Positions 16,828 to 23,457 of a DNA stretch of 64,000 nucleotides are shown here, in pieces. Each line of letters begins with the position of its first letter. Within the stretch, counting starts at the first letter, position 1. This stretch comes from Nostoc sp. NMS2. Lineage in GTDB: Bacteria; Cyanobacteriota; Cyanobacteriia; Cyanobacteriales; Nostocaceae. The position numbers were made by a program, and so were the translations under genes. The stretch lies in assembly GCF_017115105.1 (NCBI RefSeq), contig NZ_JABXKH010000157.1, positions 1-64,000 of the forward strand. The letters run 5' to 3'. The notes below the pieces were generated by a model. That model was not told the origin of the DNA. It ran no database searches and saw only the letters and a list, made by a program, of their open reading frames with translations.

Positions 16828-16885
16828 CTAGGCTTAACTGCGGTTGAAGTTATGTAGAGGCTTCCTTGGTAATTATGCTTTCTTT

Positions 16886-17092
<207 letters not shown>

Positions 17093-17100
17093 CTAATACG

Positions 17101-17132
17101 AATTCGTAATTCGTAGTTCGTAATTCGTAATT
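17101..17132. repeat. tandem AATTCGT heptamer array
   Basis: Short tandemly repeated heptanucleotides (aattcgtaattcgt...) of the kind common in Nostoc intergenic DNA. The same unit recurs at 45996-46028, and in inverted orientation at 21361-21391. It lies just upstream of the ubiquitin-like gene and carries no gene. Confidence 0.8.
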
Positions 17133-17150
17133 AAAAAAGGGGTGATTGCA

Positions 17151-17351
17151 ATGGTTCATATTCGATTTGAAGGACGTTCTGTTGATGTGCCAAAAACCCA
17201 ATTGGGAATTGCAGCAGGGATGAATGATGTGGCGGTGAAGGAGCGCGTTGCTCGACATTTAGATGTGAATAGCGATCGCCTTTCTGCTTACGTAATTGAT
17301 CGCCGTCCCAGTGGTGATTTGATCGTCCGCCCTGAAGCTGTCTATGGTTAA
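17151..17351 (+). CDS. small ubiquitin-like (beta-grasp) protein, 66 aa
   Basis: MVHIRFEGRSVDVPK reads as the first beta hairpin, NDVAVKERVARHLDV as the central amphipathic helix, and LSAYVIDRRPSGDLIVRPEA as the last strands: a beta-grasp order. The chain ends in VYG, a C-terminal Gly as needed for adenylation by an E1/ThiF enzyme. The size equals the small ubiquitin-like proteins of bacterial ThiF-associated cassettes such as PRTRC protein C. The ATG is preceded by GGGG eight bases upstream, which favours it over the GTG nine bases earlier. A ThiF-family gene lies 4 kb downstream on the same strand. The fold is predicted by eye. A ThiS/MoaD-like sulfur carrier is the main alternative. Confidence 0.65.
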   Translation: MVHIRFEGRSVDVPKTQLGIAAGMNDVAVKERVARHLDVNSDRLSAYVIDRRPSGDLIVRPEAVYG

Positions 17352-17381
17352 ATTTCAGAGTCATCCGGTGATTTAAGGCTT

Positions 17382-17521
17382 AATTCCGCGCCCTAACTTG
17401 TAAAGCCTACACACCTCCGGCAACGGATTGCAGGTTCAATTCCTGTCGCTCCCGCTAATGGGAGCGTAGCCAAATTGGTAAAGGCAATTGTGAAAACTGC
17501 TTTGTTAACTTGTGCGGAATT
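17382..17521 (+). ncRNA. Y-RNA-like element 2 with circularly permuted tRNA module
   Basis: AATTCCGCGC pairs with GTGCGGAATT over ten positions. CCTAACT faces TTAACTT, and AAAGC pairs with GCTTT. Inside, the tRNA parts come in permuted order: T arm GCAGG-TTCAATT-CCTGT, then 3' acceptor strand CGCTCCC, a six-base linker GCTAAT, 5' acceptor strand GGGAGCG (perfect seven-base complement), and D arm GCC-AAATTGGTAAA-GGC. The anticodon arm is absent; the Y stem takes its place. It lies between the ubiquitin-like gene and the 241-aa gene. A fortuitous order is unlikely given the perfect acceptor stem and correct D and T arms. Confidence 0.78.
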
Positions 17522-17619
17522 CCAATTATTACTCAATACATAGGTGAGTTCAATGATGTCAGCTAACTCATGTTTAATAACAACTCAATTAATAGAACTG
17601 CATTTAAACAACGTGAGAT

Positions 17620-18345
17620 ATGAGCGAACATCGTTTGAGCGAGATTGTGATTGAGCGTCCTCGCGGTGGGATGAGAATTAGCCTCAAAAAAGTAACTGGC
17701 TTTAAGAAGCAATTACACAAAATCACTGAGGAAGCAAGTCAGGATGGATTGTTGAATCCCTACCTGATTAAACCAATAAATAAATCCAAGTATCTTTCAG
17801 ATCATCTTGGCCCTTTGCGTCGGTTTTTGCGTTCAAAAGCCGGACAGCCTTGGAATGAGGTTTACAGCGAATTGTGTCAACGATTAGATTCCAAAACAAT
17901 GGCAGGACAGCATGTTATCGGTCATGTGTGGGACTATGTTGAACGGCATGTAGAAATAATTGATGGTGGTTTTTATCGCAAGCTTTATCGAGGCTATCGA
18001 ATCCAGCTAGATACAAACCATCGCGATCGCTTCTATATCCATCCTGAAACCGGAATTCTTTGTGCAGCCGAGAAAGTCCCTCGAAAGCAGAAGCAAAAGC
18101 AGGAACAAACTGATATTGTCATTATTGATAATTATCATGAGTACCAAAAGCTAAACGAGATTTGGTATTTAATTACCTTTGAAGATGTTCCGCCACTACA
18201 AACTCATTATGTGATGGATGCTGTCAAGGGTAGAATTCATTATTCTGCTGCTATGTATAGAGGTCGAATGATTTACGCTGTTAGGAAAAAGCAGTGTAAT
18301 AAGAAAGAAATTCGATTTATTTTAAATCAACTTTCTAAAACCTAA
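17620..18345 (+). CDS. unknown 241-aa protein of the TROVE/Ubl locus
   Basis: I do not recognise a named family. The sequence is basic and soluble, with a conserved-looking core from residue 60 (PLRRFLRSKAGQPWNEVYSE) through MAGQHVIGHVWDYVERHV, a motif layout I associate with uncharacterised proteins of planctomycetes and other bacteria. Further on, a hydrophobic/charged segment (IWYLITFEDVP) and a KQKQKQEQ linker are seen. The only two cysteines outside the tail are CQRL and ILCAAE, so an E2-like cysteine cannot be excluded but is not evident. Its basic character would suit RNA binding. It is flanked on both sides by Y-like RNAs and lies between the ubiquitin-like and TROVE genes. Confidence 0.72.
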   Translation: MSEHRLSEIVIERPRGGMRISLKKVTGFKKQLHKITEEASQDGLLNPYLIKPINKSKYLSDHLGPLRRFLRSKAGQPWNEVYSELCQRLDSKTMAGQHVIGHVWDYVERHVEIIDGGFYRKLYRGYRIQLDTNHRDRFYIHPETGILCAAEKVPRKQKQKQEQTDIVIIDNYHEYQKLNEIWYLITFEDVPPLQTHYVMDAVKGRIHYSAAMYRGRMIYAVRKKQCNKKEIRFILNQLSKT

Positions 18346-18350
18346 AGTTT

Positions 18351-18478
<128 letters not shown>

Positions 18479-18508
18479 TCTTATCTAATTGTGAAAATTA
18501 CTTTTTTA

Positions 18509-18546
18509 AACGAACCGCCAAGGACGCAAAGAGCGCGAAGTGAAGA
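18509..18546. repeat. GAACCGCCAAGGACGC dispersed repeat
   Basis: A copy of the 'aacgaaccgccaaggacgc' intergenic repeat. The same repeat is read through by the 5' end of the alpha-2-macroglobulin gene near 43198-43233. No gene is seen in it. Confidence 0.6.
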
Positions 18547-18612
18547 AGAAAGATGGATAATTTCACAGATTAACTAGGACTGCTACATAGAAATTCAAAT
18601 TTATCGACAGTT

Positions 18613-18690
18613 GTTGCCGCGCCCCGATCGCAGAAGCTTACATAATTTTGCACAAATTATACACAATGCTTCTACAACTTGCGCGGTGAC
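18613..18690 (+). ncRNA. Y-RNA-like element 4, minimal form, leader of the TROVE gene
   Basis: GTTGCCGCGC pairs with GCGCGGTGAC over ten positions. CCCGATCGC faces ACAACTT, AGAAGC pairs with GCTTCT, and ATAATTT pairs with AAATTAT to make a terminal hairpin with loop TGCAC. It keeps the TTACATA start of the inner module but has no tRNA arms. At 78 bases it is the size of a classical minimal Y RNA. It ends 58 bases before the TROVE start codon, so it could be a separate RNA or part of the 5' leader. Confidence 0.75.
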
Positions 18691-18748
18691 TCTATCGCCC
18701 CGCGTGCAACATCTGCCTCCTAATTCATTACAACTAAAGGAGGTTCCT

Positions 18749-20182
18749 ATGGAAACCGCAGAACGCGATCTGCGTCTGGAAATGCTCAACAGTTTGCTCA
18801 CAACTCCTCACCGCAAGCTTGAGCAAGTCGCAGAAATTCATCAGTTGATTGTTGAACTCGATCCCATTTTCTACGGACACCTGGCAGTGTGGTATCAGCG
18901 TTATGGCGATGTCCGCGACCATAAAGAAGTATTCTTAGCTCATTTGTTAACTAGCAATTTAACTGAACACCGGGATGCTGGATTTATGATGCTGCAAGAG
19001 TTTCCGCCCTATCAGGTGGCTCGTGTGGTGGACTTCATGAAGCAGCAGCAAAATAAGCTGCCTCGTTCGGCTCGGACTGCGGTACGGCGTTATTTGAAGG
19101 TGCGGGAGAGTAATCCGGCTCTGTTCGATCGCGCCGCTTTGCGAGGTCGTAAAGCAATGAAGCACTTGTATGCTTCACTGCACATAAAGCCAAATGAACG
19201 GGCAAATGCAATTCTGTTTGGCGATACTCCTCCAGACGGTTCCTTAGCAAATGTGCTGAAGCAGCTTGCTAAGGCAGAAAATGCCGCAGAACAGGCACGG
19301 CTGATTGTGGAGTTCAAAATTCCCTACGCGATCGCAATTGGTACTATCAAGCAACTTACACCTGTTGTATTAGTGGCGTTAATCAACAGCATGACTCCTC
19401 AAGAAGCGATCAATAACCTCAAGTCTCTCCAGACTAGAGGGGCAATGGATCATCCAGAAGTCAAAAAGCTGATTGATTCTAAGCTGGAAGCAGCGTCTAA
19501 GAGTACCCGTGTCTCAGCATTTAAAGCCCAGGTTGCCGCAGACGCAGGAGATTTTGACGCAGACACCGTTGCCCAACTGGAAAAGGTGACTAACGAACAG
19601 GTAAAGCGGCGTGGTGCGATCGCTCGTCCAACTGCTTTATTGGTGGACAAGTCTGGTTCAATGGAAAATGCGATCGCGACGGGTTTGCAACTCGCTGCCT
19701 TAATCTCTGGTATCACTAAGGCGGAACTGTTTGTCTACGCCTTTGACACCATTCCTTACGCTATTACAGCAAGGGGCAAGGAGTTGACCGACTGGGAGCG
19801 TGCCTTCCAGCACATCAATGCAGGCGGTGGTACTAGCATCGGCTGTGCATTGGAAGTAATGCGGAAGAAGAAACAGGTGGTTGACCAGATTATCATAGTG
19901 ACGGACGAGGGCGAAAATGCTGCTCCTTACTTTGGTGAAGTTTACAAGACTTACTGCCGGGAGTTGGCGATAATGCCCAATGTGGTGATTGTCCGTGTGG
20001 GTGGTCATTACGACTGGGTGGAGAGTCAACTGAAGCAGCAGCAAGCACCTGTAGATACGTTTACTTTCGCGGGTGATTACTACAGCTTGCCGAACCTGGT
20101 TCCAATGCTAACGCGCCCCTCTCGTCTGGATTTGCTGATGGAGATTTTGGATATACCGTTGCCTGTAAGAGAGGATAAGTGA
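18749..20182 (+). CDS. TROVE-vWA protein, Ro60/Rsr-like RNA-binding protein
   Basis: The 477-residue protein has an N-terminal helical-repeat TROVE region (about residues 10-280) followed by a von Willebrand A domain. The MIDAS motif D-K-S-G-S starts at Asp300 (LLVDKSGSMENA), with the MIDAS Thr in GGGTSIGCAL and the acidic VTDEGEN loop further on. Ro60 homologues form a ring that binds the ends of misfolded RNAs in its cavity and Y RNA on its outer face; bacterial Rsr works with exoribonucleases in RNA turnover. AAAGGAGG at 18736-18743, five bases before the ATG, fixes the start and excludes a 46-residue extension that would run through Y-like element 4. It is flanked by the Y-like RNAs and the ubiquitin-like cassette. 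Confidence 0.92.
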   Translation: METAERDLRLEMLNSLLTTPHRKLEQVAEIHQLIVELDPIFYGHLAVWYQRYGDVRDHKEVFLAHLLTSNLTEHRDAGFMMLQEFPPYQVARVVDFMKQQQNKLPRSARTAVRRYLKVRESNPALFDRAALRGRKAMKHLYASLHIKPNERANAILFGDTPPDGSLANVLKQLAKAENAAEQARLIVEFKIPYAIAIGTIKQLTPVVLVALINSMTPQEAINNLKSLQTRGAMDHPEVKKLIDSKLEAASKSTRVSAFKAQVAADAGDFDADTVAQLEKVTNEQVKRRGAIARPTALLVDKSGSMENAIATGLQLAALISGITKAELFVYAFDTIPYAITARGKELTDWERAFQHINAGGGTSIGCALEVMRKKKQVVDQIIIVTDEGENAAPYFGEVYKTYCRELAIMPNVVIVRVGGHYDWVESQLKQQQAPVDTFTFAGDYYSLPNLVPMLTRPSRLDLLMEILDIPLPVREDK

Positions 20183-20411
20183 GGTTAGAATGTGGCATTG
20201 CTTGTCAGTACAAATGATGAGCAATGCCTTCCAGCCATCCTTGAAAGAGTATGTAAAAGCTCACCAGCGGAGTCCCTCTAGTAACTGAGAACACGCAATA
20301 CTCCACCAACTTGCACGCAGAATTATATTAATTCGTAATTAAGAAAGTTAGATTTCATCACGGTTTTTAGGGTTACATTGGTAGCCTTATTTTTGAAAAT
20401 TGGTATTAGTT

Positions 20412-21242
20412 ATGACTAACATATTTAAGCTAATCAACCAAATTGCGATCGCAGAAGCACAGTTACATACCACCCAATTCCTTGCGCCCTGTGTCAAAGG
20501 TGGACGAGTCCGCACACGGGTAGCCGGGATGGTTTACACCTTCAATCCAAAGCCTAGTAAATTTGAAGGTTGGGGCATATTTCAGCCTGTGGATGAGAAA
20601 ACAGCAACGGTTGTAGAAGAAGCAGACTTTCCCCAAATTGCCGAATACCTGCAATACTTTTCCCAAATACGGCTGCGGTTAGCACACCAACTGCAAAAAC
20701 AAACTTGGTTAGCATACCCCGTGAATGAAGCAGATGTACGTCAACGGTTGAAGGTAGTTAAGCCGATCGCAGTCCACTTAGTTACTGAGGGTATTGCCTT
20801 TGAGCAAATCATTGCCCGATGGAATGGACAGTCTTGCTGGTTTGAGGAAGTAGATCGCCGTACCGATCCGGTAATTGTTGAAACTCTGCAATCTGTCGTT
20901 AAGCAACTCATTCCTGCTGAGGAATTACAGTTTAAAGGCATTACTCCAGAAATCCGCACAGTGTATGAATTAGCAACTCGGCGGATTGAGGGATTTACTC
21001 AACCCCAACAGGATGAAAAGCGACTGAGAAAGGCTTTACAAATGGGTGGCGGTACCTTAACTCAATTCCACGATCGCAACGACTACTGGACAGTCGATTG
21101 GACAACTGCTGATGGTGTTCGCCATAGTAGTGCGATCGCTAAAACTGATTTAACTGTTGTCAGTTCTGGTATTTGCCTAAGTGGACGCGATCGCGATTTT
21201 GACTTGCAATCCTTAGTGGGTGTCATGGAACAACAAGACTAG
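20412..21242 (+). CDS. unknown 276-aa protein of the TROVE/Ubl locus
   Basis: I do not recognise a family. The N-terminal 60 residues contain a compact, RNA-binding-like beta-rich stretch (LAPCVKGGRVRTRVAGMVYTF, then FEGWGIFQPVDE), followed by a long helical region and a C-terminal part with DYWTVDWTTADG and SGICLSGRDRDFDLQSLVGVM. No signal peptide, membrane segment or catalytic motif is clear. The ATG was chosen over an upstream TTG. The gap before it (20183-20411) contains a perfect GGCATTGCT/AGCAATGCC hairpin and a lone ACTTGCACG strand, possibly a decayed fifth Y-like element. Position between the TROVE and ThiF genes suggests membership of the same system. Confidence 0.72.
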   Translation: MTNIFKLINQIAIAEAQLHTTQFLAPCVKGGRVRTRVAGMVYTFNPKPSKFEGWGIFQPVDEKTATVVEEADFPQIAEYLQYFSQIRLRLAHQLQKQTWLAYPVNEADVRQRLKVVKPIAVHLVTEGIAFEQIIARWNGQSCWFEEVDRRTDPVIVETLQSVVKQLIPAEELQFKGITPEIRTVYELATRRIEGFTQPQQDEKRLRKALQMGGGTLTQFHDRNDYWTVDWTTADGVRHSSAIAKTDLTVVSSGICLSGRDRDFDLQSLVGVMEQQD

Positions 21243-21360
21243 TACCGCAAGGCGGAATTAAAAATTAAAAATTAAAAATTAAAAATGAATACAGCGTAAG
21301 CGTTTCGTTGGTTTGGAATGGGTGGTTTATTTACACCGTGCTGTACTAGTGAGTGTATTA

Positions 21361-21391
21361 ATTACGAATTACGAATTACGAATTACGAATT
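21361..21391. repeat. tandem ATTACGA heptamer array
   Basis: Four near-exact tandem units of attacga directly before the ThiF-family start, the inverse complement of the array before the ubiquitin-like gene. A second short array of ttaaaaa units lies at 21257-21286. Both are intergenic low-complexity repeats that flank genes of the same locus. Confidence 0.8.
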
Positions 21392-21394
21392 ATT

Positions 21395-22033
21395 ATGAGT
21401 ATCTTCTTTCACGAACAGCTTTACCGCACTAATGCTGTGATGACAAAGCTGAAAAACTATTCTATAAACATTTGTGGTGCTGGAGCATTAGGAGCTAACA
21501 TTGCAGAAAACTTAGCTCGCTCTGGTTTTGATAAACTCACAGTGATTGATTGCGATCGCATTGAGGAGCGCAATCTTTCGACTCAACCTTACTACCGTTC
21601 TGATGTTGGAGCGTTCAAGGCGAAAATTTTAGCAAACAATTTATATCGAGCAATTGGTACTAAAGTTGATGCTAAAACCAAGGAGTTGACACCAGCCAAT
21701 ACAACTCAATTACTCAAAGACAGCCAGCTAATTGTCGATGCTTTTGACAATAGTGTGGCACGCCAAGCAGTGAAAGATTATGCTGAACAATTAAGCATAC
21801 CTTGTCTTCATGCTGGACTATCGGCTGATTATGCTGAAGTGATTTGGAATGATGTTTATCGCGTTCCTTCTAAGATTAACGATGATATTTGTGATTATCC
21901 GTTGGCGCGAAACCTAGTGATGTTAACCGTTGCGGTGACGTGTGAAGCGATCGTTTCATTCATTTCTACATCAGAACAGCGTAACTTTAGCATCACCCAA
22001 AAGGATCTGACTGTTCAATCTCTGTTTTTGTAG
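21395..22033 (+). CDS. ThiF/E1-like adenylating enzyme, 212 aa
   Basis: The nucleotide-binding loop GAGALGANIAENLARSG (about residues 28-44) is followed by LTVIDCDRIEERNLSTQPYYRSDVGAFKAK, which carries the D, R, N and K residues of the E1/ThiF/MoeB adenylation site. IVDAFDNSVARQAV matches the next conserved block. The protein lacks the paired CxxC zinc motifs of ThiF and MoeB and is shorter than most (about 250). Candidate catalytic cysteines are in DICDYP and TCEAIV. Family members activate the C-terminal Gly of a ubiquitin-like partner; the 66-aa protein upstream is the obvious candidate. It is the last gene of the locus. Confidence 0.87.
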   Translation: MSIFFHEQLYRTNAVMTKLKNYSINICGAGALGANIAENLARSGFDKLTVIDCDRIEERNLSTQPYYRSDVGAFKAKILANNLYRAIGTKVDAKTKELTPANTTQLLKDSQLIVDAFDNSVARQAVKDYAEQLSIPCLHAGLSADYAEVIWNDVYRVPSKINDDICDYPLARNLVMLTVAVTCEAIVSFISTSEQRNFSITQKDLTVQSLFL

Positions 22034-22139
22034 ATTGCGTAGACGCTCTTAGCGGCTTGTCGCAGACATCGCCCATTATAATTTACCAAACTCTTGCAAG
22101 TTTAAGTTGTATATAGCTTTTCCTAATCAAATGAGGTAC

Positions 22140-22190
22140 TTCATAGCCCCCTCATCGCTTGCGGGGAGGGGGTTGGGGGTGGGGTTTTTG
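22140..22190. repeat. CCCCTC/GGGGAGGGGG dispersed hairpin repeat
   Basis: The gccccctc and gcggggagggggttggggg arms form a GC-rich hairpin around a short CGCTT loop. Similar units occur at 16541-16577, 9805-9845 and 58880-58980. It sits between the ThiF-family gene and the convergent minus-strand gene, where it could also act as a bidirectional barrier to transcription. Confidence 0.5.
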
Positions 22191-22293
22191 TACCTTACTC
22201 AACTGGGAACCGCCATAGCAACTATTCACTTTTGCGATCGCAGGGAAACTGTTTTTATATCTGGAAACACTGCGATCGCTTTGTGACTAATCC

Positions 22294-22569
22294 TTACTCA
22301 GCTTTTGACCTTTTCCTACGAAACAAACTAGTCATACTTAATCCAGTAACCAACAACCCTAATAGTCCTAGTCCGTTCAAAATCGGGTAAATTCCCTGTA
22401 AACCCAAGATTTCACCACGATGAATCGAAAGCAGTAGACTACGTGGAACTCCAATGTTAGCTGACCACTCACCGACCAGGGTAGCTGCAATGCCGGTTAA
22501 CAATGTTACAGCAAGCGGTAAAGCCAAAATAATCGCCAGAGTCCGGTGGTATTTGCGAAATGAACGCAT
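22294..22569 (-). CDS. small PepSY-type membrane protein
   Basis: The 91 residues start MRSFRKYHRTLAIILALPLAVTLLTG, the first helix and KxHR signature of PepSY-associated membrane proteins. A periplasmic loop containing HRGEILG follows, then a second helix (YPILNGLGLLGLLVTGLSM) and a basic tail. Such proteins are often linked to iron or redox metabolism, but no such neighbour is seen. It lies 50 bases downstream of the lipoprotein gene on the same strand, so a two-gene unit is possible. Function unknown. Confidence 0.75.
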   Translation of the reverse strand: MRSFRKYHRTLAIILALPLAVTLLTGIAATLVGEWSANIGVPRSLLLSIHRGEILGLQGIYPILNGLGLLGLLVTGLSMTSLFRRKRSKAE

Positions 22570-22618
22570 TATCCAAAATCTCCATGTCTTTTAACTCCTG
22601 GTCTATGTTAGTTTTACC

Positions 22619-23041
22619 TCACTTAGAAACAGTGGCGATGTTTGTCTCAAGTGTTTGTAACCCTTTAAGAGATTTCGCTTTATCTTTTGCTTTCAGCGAA
22701 CCCTTCACTTGGGTTGCAGCATCTTCGATGACATTATAGGTTTTTGAAGATTTAGTTTTGACACCATCTTCAACTTTAGACCAAGAGTTTTCAAACTTAT
22801 TAAATTCTTGTTGAGCTTTGTCAAAGTTTCCGGCTTGCACCGCAGTTTTTGTATTTGTAACTACACCGGTCAAAGTATCAAAACCTCCCTGCGTAGCACC
22901 AGGAGTTTTAGATACTGTTGTCGTCTTAGTGGTTTCTGTGGTGGCAGGAGTCTGAGTAGTGGATTTTTGATCGCTGTTGCATCCTACCAATGTCAGTAAG
23001 CTAATTGCAGTAACAGGGATGATGTAGATTAAGCGTTTCAT
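22619..23041 (-). CDS. lipoprotein, DUF4363-like helical domain
   Basis: The 140-residue product has a lipoprotein signal MKRLIYIIPVTAISLLTLVGC, with Cys21 as lipidation site. A Thr-rich linker follows, then about 90 residues of amphipathic helices (FDTLTGVVTNTKTAVQAGNFDKA, and a second similar half), as in DUF4363 proteins. The second ATG was chosen because it begins the signal peptide directly; the longer frame adds ten non-hydrophobic residues. Likely anchored in the plasma or thylakoid membrane. Function unknown. Confidence 0.8.
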   Translation of the reverse strand: MKRLIYIIPVTAISLLTLVGCNSDQKSTTQTPATTETTKTTTVSKTPGATQGGFDTLTGVVTNTKTAVQAGNFDKAQQEFNKFENSWSKVEDGVKTKSSKTYNVIEDAATQVKGSLKAKDKAKSLKGLQTLETNIATVSK

Positions 23042-23239
23042 AAGACCTCTTGAATAATCATAAGTCGCCAAGTAACGACGGTATCAGCTACTATATCAGC
23101 TAAAGTTGCTGGAGATATAGGAAGATTCTATACAAGTTTTCTCTCTGTAAATGCTAAAATTTTTCATCCAAGTTTTTATTGGTACGATTGTATTGAAGCT
23201 GTTTTCTATATTAGACATCTCCCAAAAAGCAAAAAAGAA

Positions 23240-23270
23240 TGTAGAGACGTAGCAGTGCTACGTCTCTACA
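23240..23270. repeat. perfect 15-base-arm palindrome
   Basis: TGTAGAGACGTAGCA and TGCTACGTCTCTACA are exact inverse complements separated by one G. This is a familiar type of dispersed palindrome in Nostoc genomes. It lies in the gap between the lipoprotein gene and the end of the large kinase gene; the rest of 23042-23457 holds no gene I can see. Confidence 0.85.
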
Positions 23271-23457
23271 AGGGTTCTGGATAACGCATATTTAATTTCT
23301 GGAGATGTCTATTAATTTGGAATTTATGCCCCATCATTTTTGGTTGGTAACTAAGGTGTGATTTGTTACTTTATTTATGATTAAAAAAGCACGTAGAATT
23401 CAGAATTAATTCGTGGGTGACTTAAACTCACATATTTATCCGCTACTCGTACAGAAT

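Noticed and set aside
16671..16847. 58-codon frame beginning inside the palindrome
   Set aside because: No ribosome site, and its second half is the T arm and acceptor strand of a tRNA-like element.
17101..17132. CRISPR-like or iteron array
   Set aside because: The unit is a 7-base heptamer without spacers, found also at 21361 and 45996; it is an ordinary short tandem repeat.
18611..18748. 46-residue N-terminal extension of the TROVE protein
   Set aside because: It would translate through the Y-like element 4 hairpins; a perfect AAAGGAGG site directly precedes the internal ATG.
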